Assembly (NCBI GenBank): GCA_034509755.1
Contig: CM067557.1
Coordinates: 36,948,001 to 37,012,000 of the forward strand
Direction: 5' to 3'
Origin: Anisodus tanguticus
Taxonomy: Eukaryota > Streptophyta > Magnoliopsida > Solanales > Solanaceae
Length of the DNA stretch: 64,000 nt
Position numbers and translations under genes: made by a program. Below are positions 1 to 10,815 of this stretch, piece by piece (the first letter of the stretch is position 1; the number at the start of each line of letters is the position of its first letter). The notes beneath the pieces were generated by a model. That model saw nothing but the letters and a program-made list of their open reading frames with translations. It had not been told where the DNA came from and did no database searches.

Positions 1-194
1 AATCAGAAAGATACAGAAAACATTCTTCTTGTTCAAGGGTTATATAATATAGTGAAGAAAAGATTACTTTACAGCTTTAACATCATAGTGTGGAGGAAAC
101 TTTTTGTTTGTTAGAATCATAAAGTAGGACGACTAGTTGTAGAAAGTGGTCCAAAGAGACAATATGTGACAGAGTAATGAATATTTGGGTGCAG

Positions 195-1734
195 GTGGTT
201 GTTCTTAGAGTTTCACTTCACTGCAGAGGATGTGAAAGGAAGATGAGGAAACACATCTCCAGAATGCAAGGTTTGTGTGGCTCTCCACTTTCTCATTACA
301 TTTTTGTAGTTTGTTGGGGGACCATTGACATTTTCTCAGTGCCTTCTTAAAGCAACAATAAGTTGTCTCTGTATAACCTATAGGTCAGGGGTTTGAGCCG
401 TGAAATTAGCCACAAACGCTTGCGTCAGAGTAGGTTGCATATATCACACCCCTCGGGGTGCGGCTCTTCTCCGGATCTTGCATGAACGGGAGATGCTTCG
501 TTGCAACAAAGTGCCCCTTTTTAAGTTATATCCATAGAAAATGCAAAAAAGAAATTATATTATTAGATCACTTGTAAGGTAGTTATAGGTAAATTTTTAT
601 AATAAACATAGAGTAATCCGATAGAAATGATAACTTAACTGCTATAATAGGTTAATCCATTGACGGTGAGCCAGAGGCTCATTTAACCTGTAGTTTTTTT
701 ATCATGTAAAATCTTGTTTAAGAGTCCTGATAAATTTGAGACAGGTGATATTATAGCAAAATTAGTTACCATTTTTAGCATATTACCAATTGATGCTTGC
801 ATTAGCTTAGACTGTCGACATCACACCCTTAAGGGTGCGGCCTTTCCCCGGATCCCGCTAACATAGGATACTTTGTGCACCGGGATACCCTCTTACCTTT
901 ATTCTTCTTTTGGTTTTCCGTCCAGTGCCCAATTCCCGCATTGGGGCCTGACTAAATCCGAATTTGTGCCGAAAAATCTCACATTAGGAAATAAAGTGTT
1001 CCTAACAAAGGTGACTCTGTATTCAGAGGGACTAATTACCTTACAAACGACCTAATTATGTTAATATTTTTATGATATCCCCGCATATATAACTTGGACT
1101 AATTGATTGATTGTAAACTTTTATCATGTTACCAATTGATACTTGCATTAGGTTAGACTGTCTATATCACACCCTTTGGGTGCAACCTTTTCTCAGACCC
1201 TGCTCACACGGGATGCTTTGTACACCGGACTGTCCTTTTACCTTTTTTTTCTTTTGATTTCCCACCTGGTGTCCAATATCCGCATTGGGACCAGACTAAA
1301 TTCGATTTTGTGCCGGAAAGTCTTACACTGGAGAGCAAAGTGCTCCAAACAAAGGCAACTCTGTATTCAGGGGGACTAATTACCTTATAAACGACCTAAT
1401 TATATTAATATTCTTATACTATCGGTGCGTATATAACTTAAACTCATTGATTAACTGTAAACTTTGATTGACATGAACAGGTGTGAAATCTTTCAACATA
1501 GATTTTGCTGCTAAGAAGGTGACAGTAACTGGGGATGTGACACCATTAGGGGTTCTTGCAAGTATTTCCAAGGTGAAAAACGCACAACTATGGACACCAA
1601 CACTGGCATCTTCTGTCCCTTCAGCCAAAGTTAATTTGAGTAATTCTGAGTTGAAGAATAATGACAAGCAGTTGATACCGTCACATGAAAAGATAGAAAA
1701 TGTTTCTCCAAGTACAACAATTCAACTAATGTAA
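195..1734 (+). CDS. HMA-domain metallochaperone-like protein (NaKR/HIPP type), last two exons
   Basis: Two exons are visible: 195-270 after a GCAG acceptor, and 1481-1734 after an ACAG acceptor, joined by an intron with GT at 271 and AG at 1480 (phase 1). The first exon encodes the start of a heavy-metal-associated domain with a CxxC metal site (HCRGC) and a charged helix. The second completes the beta strands (VKSFNIDFAAKKVTVTGDV) and the helix ending in VKNAQLW, then a ~40-residue polar tail ending at a TAA at 1732-1734. The VKNAQ(F/L)W ending is typical of the SODIUM POTASSIUM ROOT DEFECTIVE / HIPP family, phloem or cytosolic metal-binding proteins. I see no C-terminal CaaX isoprenylation box. 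The upstream exons lie outside the window. The frame is intact in both exons, so the gene may be functional, but that cannot be judged without the 5' part. Confidence 0.8.
375..525 (+). repeat. Au/TS-like SINE copy in the HMA gene intron
   Basis: A tRNA-derived retroposon copy: a B-box-like GGTTTGAGCC near 388, followed by the conserved body with CACACCCCTCGGGGTGCGG and ACGGGAGATGCTT, as found in Solanaceae SINEs. It sits in the 1.2-kb intron of the HMA gene in the sense orientation. No clear target duplication was found. Confidence 0.6.
785..1476 (+). repeat. 346-bp tandem duplication inside the HMA gene intron
   Basis: Two head-to-tail units, 785-1130 and 1131-about 1476, aligned from ACCAATTGAT in each. 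Each unit holds a 5'-truncated SINE body (CACACCC...GTGCACCGG) plus about 200 bp of flanking DNA (ATTCAG(A/G)GGGACTAATTACCTTA). The units have diverged by scattered substitutions. The second unit ends just before the acceptor of the last exon. Confidence 0.8.
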
Positions 1735-2372
1735 ATTAAATTTGTGGTTTAGACTTTAGAGAAATGAAATTTTAGTCTGGTACTGCTTTATCATCTTCAA
1801 GATGGACTTTACCTTCTGTGCTTGTGAACTTCTCAATTTTCTGGAAAAGTTTTGCTACCTATTCCCTTTGGTATTAGTGTGTGGAAAATAACGATTATTT
1901 CACCCCAAAAAATCTTAGCATGAAATTTACTTGGACATGGACCTTCTCACTTTATTCCGATATCATGTCATATGTGACACGAGCTAAACTAGTCACTTCA
2001 TTTCCTTAGAGCAAACACTGGGTGTGGATAAAATTTTTTATCGTAGATTCGTCATTGTTAAATTTTTTTCAATATGTCAATTAATCTTCCAAGCAGTAAC
2101 AATACTGAATCAAATCTCCAAACAATTCTCAGTAGGTTCAATATTCTTCATGCTTTACCATTCGTCTTGGTGCACAAAAAGTTGTATTCTTCCAAGCAGT
2201 AACAGACCTTTTGCTTATATGAAATCCACATTTGTATGAATGTATATGAGTCTACCTCAACATATGTGATTCCACGGCAACTGGATCTAGCGGAATGAAT
2301 AGAAGTTTGGATTTCATAATGTGAAGACTATGTAAATGTCAGTGTTGCCATTGCTACTGGTGATCAGAATTA
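1735..2372. other. 3' flank of the HMA gene, no further gene seen
   Basis: AT-rich DNA following the stop codon. It probably includes the 3' UTR of the HMA gene. The open frame at 2024-2239 has no recognisable domain and no coding signature. Confidence 0.5.
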
Positions 2373-2391
2373 CTTAGAAAGACTTAAACTA

Positions 2392-2496
2392 CAACAACAT
2401 ACCCACAAGTGGGGTCTGGGAGGGTGGGGTGTATGCAGACCTTACCCCTCCAAAACCTTTGGAGGTAGAGAGGTTGTTTCCGATAGACCATCGGCT
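2392..2496 (-). mobile_element. TS-like SINE, 5'-truncated, with 19-bp target duplication
   Basis: On the minus strand it reads GAGCCGATGGTCTATCGGAA, then a run around AAGGTCTGCATACACCCC, and ends in short TTG repeats (seen as CAACAACAT at 2392). TTG-repeat tails are the hallmark of the tobacco TS family. It is flanked by a perfect 19-bp direct repeat, CTTAGAAAGACTTAAACTA, at 2373-2391 and 2497-2515, so the insertion boundaries are exact. Confidence 0.85.
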
Positions 2497-2782
2497 CTTA
2501 GAAAGACTTAAACTATAGTCTGTATATTGAAAATTATACAACGCATAAATTGTTGTCATATAACTTCATACAAAAGATATCAGGTGACAGTTGAATCAAG
2601 AGAATTTCCAATTCATTGAGCAAATCTAGCTTTATAAGGATTACGTAAGTAGAGTCAGTCTAAACAAATTTCATAATGTTACATTAACTGGCTTAAACCT
2701 AAAACTATTAAAAAAATACAAGACAACCTTAAATCTCAGCCTCACTTATCAAGCAGGGTGCCACCGAGTAGTGTCTAACCAC

Positions 2783-2903
2783 CTATGTTGCTCAGACGCT
2801 TCAAACACACCGCCGGATGGGTGTCTGATCCTCCAAAATTTATGCATTTTTGAAGGATCTGATACTGGCGTTAAAATATTTTTGAAGGGTCCGAGCAACA
2901 TAG
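2783..2903. mobile_element. Foldback MITE, 121 bp
   Basis: The left end CTATGTTGCTCAGACGCTTC and the right end GAAGGGTCCGAGCAACATAG are imperfect reverse complements, and the interior (GATCCTCCAAAA ... GAAGGATCTG) continues the fold. The sequence resembles a foldback repeat common in Solanaceae. No convincing target duplication. Confidence 0.65.
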
Positions 2904-3297
2904 CTTATCACAGTCACACTGACAAATAGAAGACTAGCACAAACACGAACAAGATCTGCAGCCAGTACCAACGTTTACCATTTCATAGTTGAGCTATAAT
3001 CAACTACCAACAACCAATTAAACAACATAAAATCACTAACCACAAGAACAAAAAACAATGAGTTTCTAGTGGGCTATTTATAGGAAAATTTCATGCAGGA
3101 GAAGATCAACATAATATCTACTAATAACTTCTACCAAAGACCAGATAAGTAACTGTATGGAACATGAAATGTTTTATCATGATGCTAAAATTATGCTTCC
3201 CAACCTTGTCATTATCTCATTTCTCCGACATAATTATAAATTATAAAAGGATCTAATCCAGACCTCCCAATCTCCCGCCACATGCACCCTAAAAGAT

Positions 3298-3479
3298 AAA
3301 GGGCAGTCCGGTGCACTAAGCTCCCGCTATGCGCGGGTCTGGGAAAGAGCCGGAACCACAAGGGTCTATTGTACGCAACCTTACCCTGCATTTCTGCAAG
3401 AGGATGTTTACACGGCTTGAATCCGTGACCTTCCTGGTCACATGACAACAACTTTACCGGTTACTCCAAGGTTCCCCTT
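3298..3479 (-). mobile_element. Full-length Au-type SINE with 17-bp target duplication
   Basis: The minus strand reads from a tRNA-like 5' part (TTGTCATGTGACCAGG, ATTCAAGCCGTG) through the Au body (GCAGAAATGCAGGGTAAGG, GCGTACAATAGACCCTTGTG, CGCGCATAGCGGGAGC, GTGCACCGGACTGCCC) to a T-rich end. Length 182 bp fits a complete Au SINE. The perfect direct repeat CATGCACCCTAAAAGAT at 3281-3297 and 3480-3496 marks the insertion. Confidence 0.9.
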
Positions 3480-3496
3480 CATGCACCCTAAAAGAT

Positions 3497-4395
3497 CTAA
3501 AATAAAATTGAAAAATAGCAGAACAAAGCATATATAGGTTTAATTGGTCTATTTGAGTTCAATCTCCACGTAGTCTGAACAGCCACTGTATAGTTAGGAT
3601 CATTTCAGAAAGAACTGAGTTCGATATCTTTAAGAAACAGGGGTCATGTTAACCTCTAATGAATTCAGATTTCACCATTAGCTCTTGTATTGCAAGTGTA
3701 GTATGGTACACATAACAAAACTAAAGCGAGCACCAACGGTTAGACTTGTTTCAATGAAGCAGAGTATCCCATCACTACTTCCACATATCGGTAGCAACAA
3801 ACCTTTCCATGTAATCTTGGTGTCTTCAGCTTCAGAAGTCACAGCTCACAACATATAAGACTCAGAGAATTGCGCAGGAATGATTGCATTAAAAAAAGAT
3901 AATATCAGAAAGAGTACCATTTTTTTTATAAGGTAGATAATCTTATAAATGTTGGGGAAACCCCGTATACAAGGAGTATATCAGAAGGTAGAGAAACTTG
4001 CACCAAAATATGATTCTCTACAAATGTCACCCACTAGTCTATACAAGCAAGGACCTCATGGGTGCACCAAAAAGAAACTCGAGATAAGTTCATTACATTG
4101 AGTATCATTCTGTTTTGCATTCTTGATTGAGTTTAATCTATATAGTTCACAATGTCATTCAAAATACCATCTGATCCGAAATTTAAATAAATCCGAGGTC
4201 CATTCCACTAAATTATAAGAATTTTCATTCGATGTCTACATCTGAACCTAATTGCTACAACTCCATATAAAAACCTAATTTCTCAAACCAGAGAGAAAAG
4301 TATATCTAAACATCTAATAAGCAAAATATAAGCAAACTAAAACCACACAATGCAACTCAATTTCTAGCATACCTCAATCAAAAACCTTGTTGCTA
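3497..4395. other. Spacer downstream of the TPR gene, no gene seen
   Basis: No open frame with a recognisable product. The stretch next to 4395 probably holds the 3' UTR of the minus-strand TPR gene. Confidence 0.5.
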
Positions 4396-5289
4396 TCAAG
4401 TCGACATCATAAACTCAAACCTAGCATTAGGATGCTCTCGCGGTACCAATCCCCGATACTTCTCAAAATACTTCTCAGCCTCGTCATTCTTCTTCAACGC
4501 CGTATATATCATGCCTTGACACAAGTAAGGCCTAAAATCCCCCGGCTCCTCATCCACTAACTCTCGATAAACCTTCAACGCCTCATCATATTTACCCTCA
4601 ATAACCCAAATTTGTGCAAGCAATAGCTTTAAATCCCTCAACTCACTCTCTTTATTCCCCTCCATACTACACATATTAATTCCCTCCTCAATTTTTTTCT
4701 CTATTTCGTTCATTTCCTCATCTTCCATTGCTGCTGCTACCAACCCGCGATAAGCCTCGATATAATAAGGATCTTTTAATATAATATCTCTAAATCCTAA
4801 CTTAGCTAATCCAACCTCCCCATTATGAACATATAAATGGGATTTCAAGAATCGCCATTCGATCTCGTTTGGCTCGAGCTCAATCAACTTGTTTAGTATA
4901 CTAATCGCATCGACTAATTCCCTATTTTTAACTTTATTTTCCAACAAATTTTTCAAGATTGATACATTATTGGGGTTAGAGAAAGGCACCTGTTCGAGCG
5001 GCTTTTCGGTAATTTCATTCACATTTGTGTCAATGGTGGGTGGTGGAGAAAGAGGGGTAGAAATGGCTTTTTGGGGGTTTAAATTGAAGCTTGTGAAGAA
5101 AAGGGTAGTTGCGGTAATGGTGGAGATTAATGTTGGTTTAAGGAAAGAGAGTGGGGTTAATGATTTTAAGGGTTTAGATTTAGGGGAAGAGGGTTTAATG
5201 GATAGTGGTAATGGGGTTCTGAAGGAACGAGAATTGAGGGGTTGTTGAGTAAACATTGAAGCAACAGGAAGAGGGTTTAAGGTGTTCAT
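4396..5289 (-). CDS. Plastid-targeted TPR protein, SLOW GREEN 1 / chloroplast lumen common family
   Basis: Intronless frame of 297 residues. Residues 1 to about 50 are rich in Ser, Pro, Leu and Lys with almost no acidic residues, as in a chloroplast transit peptide. A hydrophobic stretch at about 50-70 (LISTITATTLFFTSFNL) could be a membrane segment or thylakoid signal. The rest is helical TPR-like repeat, including AISILNKLIELEPNEIEWRF, a middle repeat around AKLGFRDIILKDPYYIEAY, and the best repeat, YDEALKVYRELVDEEPGDFR, followed by PYLCQGMIYTALKKNDEAE. The PRDFRPYLCQG-like segment and the EKYRGLVP end are characteristic of Arabidopsis SLOW GREEN 1 and chloroplast lumen common proteins. Family members are needed for early chloroplast development; the exact paralogue is uncertain. 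The start at 5289 is the first Met and gives a complete transit peptide. Confidence 0.85.
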   Translation of the reverse strand: MNTLNPLPVASMFTQQPLNSRSFRTPLPLSIKPSSPKSKPLKSLTPLSFLKPTLISTITATTLFFTSFNLNPQKAISTPLSPPPTIDTNVNEITEKPLEQVPFSNPNNVSILKNLLENKVKNRELVDAISILNKLIELEPNEIEWRFLKSHLYVHNGEVGLAKLGFRDIILKDPYYIEAYRGLVAAAMEDEEMNEIEKKIEEGINMCSMEGNKESELRDLKLLLAQIWVIEGKYDEALKVYRELVDEEPGDFRPYLCQGMIYTALKKNDEAEKYFEKYRGLVPREHPNARFEFMMST

Positions 5290-5463
5290 GGTGAGTGCTC
5301 TTAAACCCTGAAGATAATGGAGTTAATTGCAGATTCTTGGGGAAAAAATGGCGAAGGGGGTGAGCGCTATCAGAATTCAGACTTCGAAAGGCATATTTTT
5401 GGGCTCAACACCGTCACAAAAGCTTAATAAATTTGGGCTTTTTCTTCAAGCCTGTCTAGGAAC

Positions 5464-6018
5464 ATTTTTTTTGCGGGGATTGTTCTTCAAACGCACTGGT
5501 CTTTAATTTTTGACTTTCATATCCTTGGACTTTAATTTTTGGCCATGTTGTTTATTTTAAATATGCAGGTCTTGTTAGGCATAGTCTCTATAATATCTTT
5601 CTCTTTGAAAACTAAAATTTTACCTCGTGCGCCATAAATTATGTAGGAATTAAGTTATACAACATACTTTTATAATAATTTTTTAGATTATATTGAGTTT
5701 TAGAAATTATGCCTTCTCCGTCATAGTTTTTGTGGATGGTATGATACATATGTTGAAGTTAACGCTAATTATGCCGTCGAAATATAAAATTATGTCTTTT
5801 TTCATATTGTGTTGAGTGTTGGAAATTATGTCTTATCTAGCATAGTGTGTGTGAGTGTTATAATACATATGTTGAAGTTAAACGCTAACTATGCCTTGTG
5901 AAATTTTAATTATGTCGCGCCAAAAAAGAATGAAGGACAAACATTAAAAAACACAAATTTAAAAGGCAAAAATTAAAGAACATCCCAAAATAGGTAGAGA
6001 CATTTGTGCGAATGACCC
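5464..6018. mobile_element. 555-bp MITE-like element with perfect 10-bp target duplication
   Basis: Flanked by GTCTAGGAAC at 5454-5463 and again at 6019-6028. The ends are related in inverted orientation (TTGTTCTTCAAACGCAC...TCTTTAATTTTTG on the left; GGGTCATTCGCACAAATG and GTTCTTTAATTTTTG on the reverse strand of the right). The interior repeats ATTATG(C/T)C(T/G)TT phrases. A shorter relative lies at 19868-20061. The 10-bp duplication would suit a Mutator-like origin, but no transposase is present. Confidence 0.7.
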
Positions 6019-6059
6019 GTCTAGGAACTACTCTAATTGGTTTGCCTATCAATGATGCC

Positions 6060-6600
6060 TATCAATGAATGGCTGTATTTGGTAAATATTTCACGGGCAG
6101 TCCGTTTTCGATATTTAACTTATATTCACTTTTTCAGGCAAACGGTATCTGAAGTTAAGCTTAACAAAATCAAACTTCAGATAAAATGTCTGAAGTTACA
6201 CGAGTGAAATTCATGCATTTCTACATGAAGTTTAAGCAAAATTATTGAAGTTCAATAGTTTTTGCTTGACTTTGGCCATTTTTGTTTGAATTAAATTTAG
6301 TCATATGTGCATGAACTTCAAACAAAAATGGCTAAAGTCAGACGAAAATGGATGAACTTTAACCATTTATGTTTAATCTAAATTTAGTCATATACATGAA
6401 CTTCGGACAAAAATGACTGAAGTTGGGCAAAATGAACGAACTTCACTACTTCAACCATTTATGTTTGAACAAAATTTAGTCATCTGCATAAACTTTGAAC
6501 AAAAATAGCTGAACTTCAACTATATGAAATTTCAGATATAATATCTAAAGTTAGATTTGTCAAAATTAACTTCAGATATCGTATGTGTAACCTTGCTCAT
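6060..6600. repeat. Foldback/tandem repeat rich in ACTTCAGA and TGAACTTC phrases
   Basis: The stretch starts with ATATTTAACTTATATTCAC and ends near TTAACTTCAGATATCGTATG, which fold toward each other. Inside, a unit with AAATTTAGTCATNTGCATGAACTTC...ACAAAAATGGCTGAA recurs three times with drift. This looks like a non-autonomous element with internal repeats; no coding sequence. Confidence 0.55.
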
Positions 6601-7022
6601 AAATCATAATGTGCTTGGTAGAATAAAATATACAAGAAAAGTTATTAATTGCATGGACAGCCAAAATCATACAAGAAAACAAATAACAAAAGATATTCTC
6701 CCTTCGAGATATCTATCGGGTTGATACTTACCACATACTCCCCATATAGTATTGTTACGTATATTGAATCCAAGTAAAGATCAAACTCCTCTTCAAGATG
6801 AAAATCAAATCAATTACCATAATAGTCATGATCAGTTAAGAGCTAAACATTTCCATGCAAGTCAGACACACTGGTACAAGTCCTAACCAAATTAGGACTT
6901 CCTTTAATACATAATATAATAGTAAAAATAACACTGTATGACAATTTGAAGAAAATATTTACCCGAAAAGGGCTCATTTTTAACTTTTCTTTCATCCTCA
7001 CACTTCCTAACTTTCACATCTC

Positions 7023-7027
<5 letters not shown>

Positions 7028-7077
<50 letters not shown>
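7028..7077. repeat. (CT)25 microsatellite
   Basis: An uninterrupted CT dinucleotide run of 50 bp that abuts the truncated 5' end of a copia reverse transcriptase. Confidence 0.97.
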
Positions 7078-7081
<4 letters not shown>

Positions 7082-7082
7082 T

Positions 7083-8560
7083 TTGTCAAAAATAGATTCC
7101 ATCCTGCATAACCATACTTGGGAGTTGGTTGATCTTCCTCCGGGAAATAAACAGTTGAGTTGTAAGTGGATACTCAAACGGAAGAATAAAGCAGATGGGT
7201 CTATAGATAAGTACAAGGTCAGGTTGGTAGTCAAGGGCTATCGACAGAAGGAAGGCCTTGACTATTTTGACACGTACTCCCCGGTGTCTAGGATGACGTC
7301 CATACGAGTATTCATTGCGATTGCAGCGTTGCGTGACCTTGAGATACATCAAATGGATGTCAAGACAACTTTCCTAAATGGTGATTTGGAAGAAGAAATT
7401 TATATGGAACAACCCGAGGGGTATGTGGTTCCGGGCAAGAGAAGAAAGTCTGTCGACTTGTCAAATCTCTATACGGGTTGAAACAAGCCCCGAAGCAATG
7501 ACACGAAAAATTTGATAGTACTCTACTATCGAAGGGTTTCTCCATAAATGAGTGTGACAAATGTGTCTACATGAAAGGTAACTCTGACTCGTTCGTTATG
7601 ATATGCCTGTACGTAGATGACATGTTGATCACAAGGAGCAGTCCTAGCTTGATTCTAGAGACTAAGAACATGTTGAAACAATGCTTCGACATGAAGGATA
7701 TGGGTATCACAGATGTCATCTTAGAGATAAAGATCTCTAAGACGTCTGACAGACTGGTCTTATCTCAGTCTCACTACATCGAGGATGTGACGAGAAAATT
7801 CGAGATGTTTGACAGTTCGCCTATGAAGTCACCAATGGATAGAAATCAAAAGCTTGATAAAAAATCGTGGTGCACCCGTATGCCAGGAGCAATATGCACA
7901 TGTGATTGGTAGTTTGATGTACATAACAAACTGCACCCGACCTGATATTGCTTATGCAGGCAACAAGTTGACTAGGTTTACCCGTAATTCGAGTAATGAT
8001 CATTGGAAGGCGTTAAATCGGGTACGACGATACTTGAAATACACGCTAACTTACGGGTTGCATTATTCGAGATATCCAGCTGTACTAGAGGGGTACAGTG
8101 ATGCAAACTGGATATCTGATATAGAGAACACCAAGTCCACCAGTGGGTATGTATTTACAATTGGTGGTGGAGCTGTGTCTTGGAAATCCTCTAAGCAAAC
8201 TTGCATCGCCCGAACCACGATAGAATCGGAGTTTATCGCTTTAGACAAAACATGAGAAAAGCTGAGTGGCTTCACGACTTTTTAGAGGATGTCCCTTGTT
8301 AGGACAAACCCGTACCTTCTGTAATGATCCACTGCGACAATCAGTCGGCTCTAGGAAGGGCACAAAGTTCTATGTACAACGGCAAGTCTCATCATATTCG
8401 ACGGAGACATAAGACCGTTAGGCAGCTGATCACCACGGGTATCATATCCATTGATTACATAAAATCAAAGGATAATATAGCGGACCCACTAACAAAGGGC
8501 TTACCCAAAGATCAGATGTTCTGCCTATCTAGGGGAATGGGCTTAAAACCCAAGGTATAA
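7083..8560 (+). pseudogene. Copia-0 reverse transcriptase and RNase H, frameshifted
   Basis: RVT_2 starts at HTWELVDLPPGNK (7107 on), with the conserved KYKVRLVVKGYRQKEGLDY and QMDVKTTFLNG. A frameshift falls near 7470 (the LKQAP region), then LYVDDMLIT, the catalytic YVDD box, lies near 7608-7635. Another shift near 7860 leads to RNase H with GYSDANW, STSGYVFTIGGGAVSW and ESEFIALD. A stop after DKT at 8255 separates the last part, HCDNQSAL to ADPLTKGLP (8330-8500). At least three lesions, so not functional. Confidence 0.85.
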
Positions 8561-9158
8561 GGACCAATACGGTGGTAACCCAACCTTACTGACTGGAGAT
8601 CCCATGAATTAGGTTCAATGGAAAACTAAGCTGTAAAGGTTCAGTTGAGCTCTTCGGTGGAAGCATGAGCACTTCGGATGGTGATTTTTGTAAAGAAACA
8701 CCAAATCCAAAGCCGTTCCCACGATAGACGTTAAGTGCTATCTGCAGTGTGGGTAAATGTTAAGTTTCCAAAACCTTTAATGATCTTCAACGGTTGAGGT
8801 TAGGTTTGGGGAAAATTTTAATGGTTCCTAACACTTGTAAAGTGGGGTATAGCAGGATACCTTGTAGGAGACCACCTATTTAAGTGCGTGGACATGCCAC
8901 CTAAAATGAACGCACTTAAGAATCCAAGAAGTGTCCACGGCCACAACGGACAAAACATTATGAAGAACAAAGTAAGGGAAGTTGTTGTGTTGGTACCATT
9001 GACTTGGCTTACACTAAACACTGACGGTTCAAGACATCACGTTCACCGCGCAATAAGTAAGTCCGATGGTATTCAACTATGGAAGGTTCAAAGCTGAAGC
9101 TACCTCTACTGATGCAACTTCAGTCCGCTGTGCGCCAAAATCTCTTTCAAGAGGGGAT
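8561..9158 (+). other. Copia-0 non-coding 3' region and polypurine tract
   Basis: No gene. It joins the end of RNase H to the LTR and ends in the purine run that would prime plus-strand synthesis. Confidence 0.6.
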
Positions 9159-10103
9159 TGTTGGAAATTTACTAATGTGGAATTAAGTATATCCCATTAT
9201 TTATGACTTAAATAATTGGGGCTCCGCACGTCGAAAATATCATTTCCACACACGTGCACGCGTAGTGCCAAGTATCGCAAATTTCATTAGTGAAAGAGAT
9301 ATTGGCACGTATGTAATACGTTTGAGACATATAATGATGGACGGTTATTCGCCAAATGACAAAGTATTCCACGTTGGTAAACGAAGGAAGAAGTGTAAGA
9401 TGAAACGAGTCGAAAATCATCGCGGAGCCGTGAAGTGCCGCGGCGCAACACCGTCGGAGCGCCGCGGCGCCTCCCAGGCAGCGCCACTGTGCTAATTGGT
9501 TGGTCAGTTACTGGAGCCGCGGCGCTAATTCCCAGAGCCGCGGCGCTTTGGAGGCAGAATGTTGCGACGGAAAGTTGGAAAGTTCTGACCTTTGAGCTGG
9601 TTTTGGAGCATTGAATATTCATTACTTGGCACATGAATTCAACCATTATTTGGCTGAATGTATCCCCTCAATAAGTGTCATTACATGGCTATTGAATGCC
9701 ATTAGTTGGCTAGTTGAGGGGTCATCTCCTTACACTATAAATTGAGGCCTTTGGCTCAATTGTTCACTATACTTAGAAAAATACTACATAATTTCTGAAT
9801 TCATCTTCTTCCTTTCTAGCAAGTTTACTACACTCAAAGTTCTTCAAGAGTAACACTTGAGTTTCCTTTGCTCAATTGTTAAGTTGCTGTTGTATCTTGG
9901 GAGACTAATGTCCGACAACGTAAAAGGAGATATACGGGGCAATCTTGTCTTAAAGACAGAGTGCCATCACTCGACTCAGCAAATCACACAAGGAGTTTGT
10001 TTCGTTCTTGATTTCCAGTTTTTGGATGTAATCTTTAGTTTATCCTTTCTAGCAATTGTAATATTTACTTACTTCACGTTTCCTGCAATTGTTGTAACCC
10101 ACA
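9159..10103 (+). repeat. Copia-0 3' LTR, 945 bp
   Basis: Begins TGTTGGAAAT directly after the polypurine tract and ends ACCCACA. The end was placed by comparison with the related LTR that ends at 14368 and with the host segment that begins at 10104. It contains a GC-rich palindromic block (GCCGCGGCGC repeated, about 9430-9545) and a TATA-like CACTATAAATTGAGGCC at 9733. Confidence 0.8.
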
Positions 10104-10755
10104 GATAGTTCAGAAGAATTAATACAGATCGTCCATTTCAATGAGGATGGTGGGAATTCTTATAACAAACACCTTTCTAGCCGTAAAGTTTGTTATTGAC
10201 AGAGGCGGATCCAGGATTTTAATAAGTTTATGGATTTGAATTCTAGGACATGACAATAGCATGTGTTTGGAGGAATTATTAACACAATATAAGGTCTGAG
10301 ATAAAGCTACTAAATTCTGCTAAATCTGTAACTTCATGATAGACCCGTCCCTCGTTATTGGAGGATGGTGACAAAATATGGTCGTGAAAGTTTCACATGA
10401 ACTGATAGGAATAATTGAGAAATCTGATTTCCGAGAGTTCAAAACCAAAACTCTGTTCATGAATGTTCTATGTCCACTTTTAGTTCCTTGCGTAGAAGCC
10501 TAAGCTAAAAATTTGTGGTTATCAATTTGTTGTGCGTTAATTTCTCTTGGACCCTTGTTCATTAAAAAAGACAGTACTTTTTTTAAGCAGGCCCTTTAAA
10601 TGACAATATATTCTGAAGAATTTGTATTTATAAAATAATGAAGGCCACTACTCCATAGTAAAGGTTAATTTGCATACAGTGCTGATCAGTACAATATCTC
10701 CAGTTGCATTATACTGGTAACTCTTTTAGATGGCACCAGAATTAGAAAAACTTCG
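10104..10755 (+). repeat. Host segment S, uninterrupted copy
   Basis: The reverse complement of this stretch recurs in pieces between 14850 and 22140: 10106-10180 matches about 22070-22140, 10190-10330 matches about 21630-21800, 10335-10690 matches 19750-20345, and 10690-10755 matches about 14850-14925. Shared phrases include GGATCCAGGATTTTAA, GTTATTGGA(G/A)GATGGTGACA, TCCACTT(T/C)TAGTTCCTTGC and GCAACTGGAGATATTGTA. It has no coding frame. Confidence 0.75.
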
Positions 10756-10815
10756 ATAGATTTGGGATTTTGCTTCAAGCCTGTCTAAGAACTTCTTTGG
10801 TTTGCATAATAATGA
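10756..10815 (+). repeat. Short paralogue of the 5' flank of the TPR gene
   Basis: TTTGGGATTTTGCTTCAAGC continuing through CTGTCTAAGAACTTCTTTGG matches 5432-5463 joined to 6029-6050, that is, the insertion site of the 555-bp element without the element. Confidence 0.65.

Larger units (their letters stand above)
7079..10103 (+). mobile_element. Copia-0: 5'-truncated Ty1/copia element with 3' LTR
   Basis: Contains the end of pol (RT and RNase H, 7083-8560), about 600 bp of non-coding 3' DNA, a polypurine tract (AAGAGGGGA at 9150-9157) and a complete 3' LTR. The 5' LTR, gag, protease and integrase are missing; similarity stops at the CT microsatellite. It belongs to a different lineage from the other copia elements here, with a much longer LTR. 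Confidence 0.85.

Noticed and set aside
4889..5248. 119-codon plus-strand frame antisense to the TPR gene
   Set aside because: It mirrors the codons of the transit-peptide region and has no domain; the minus-strand protein is clearly the real product.
7007..7234. Frame with an Arg-Glu repeat
   Set aside because: Produced by the CT microsatellite.
10141..10167. Initial placement of the Copia-0 LTR end at TTATAACA (10167)
   Set aside because: The segment 10104-10180 also occurs, inverted, near 22070-22140 without any LTR, so it is host DNA and the LTR ends at 10103.
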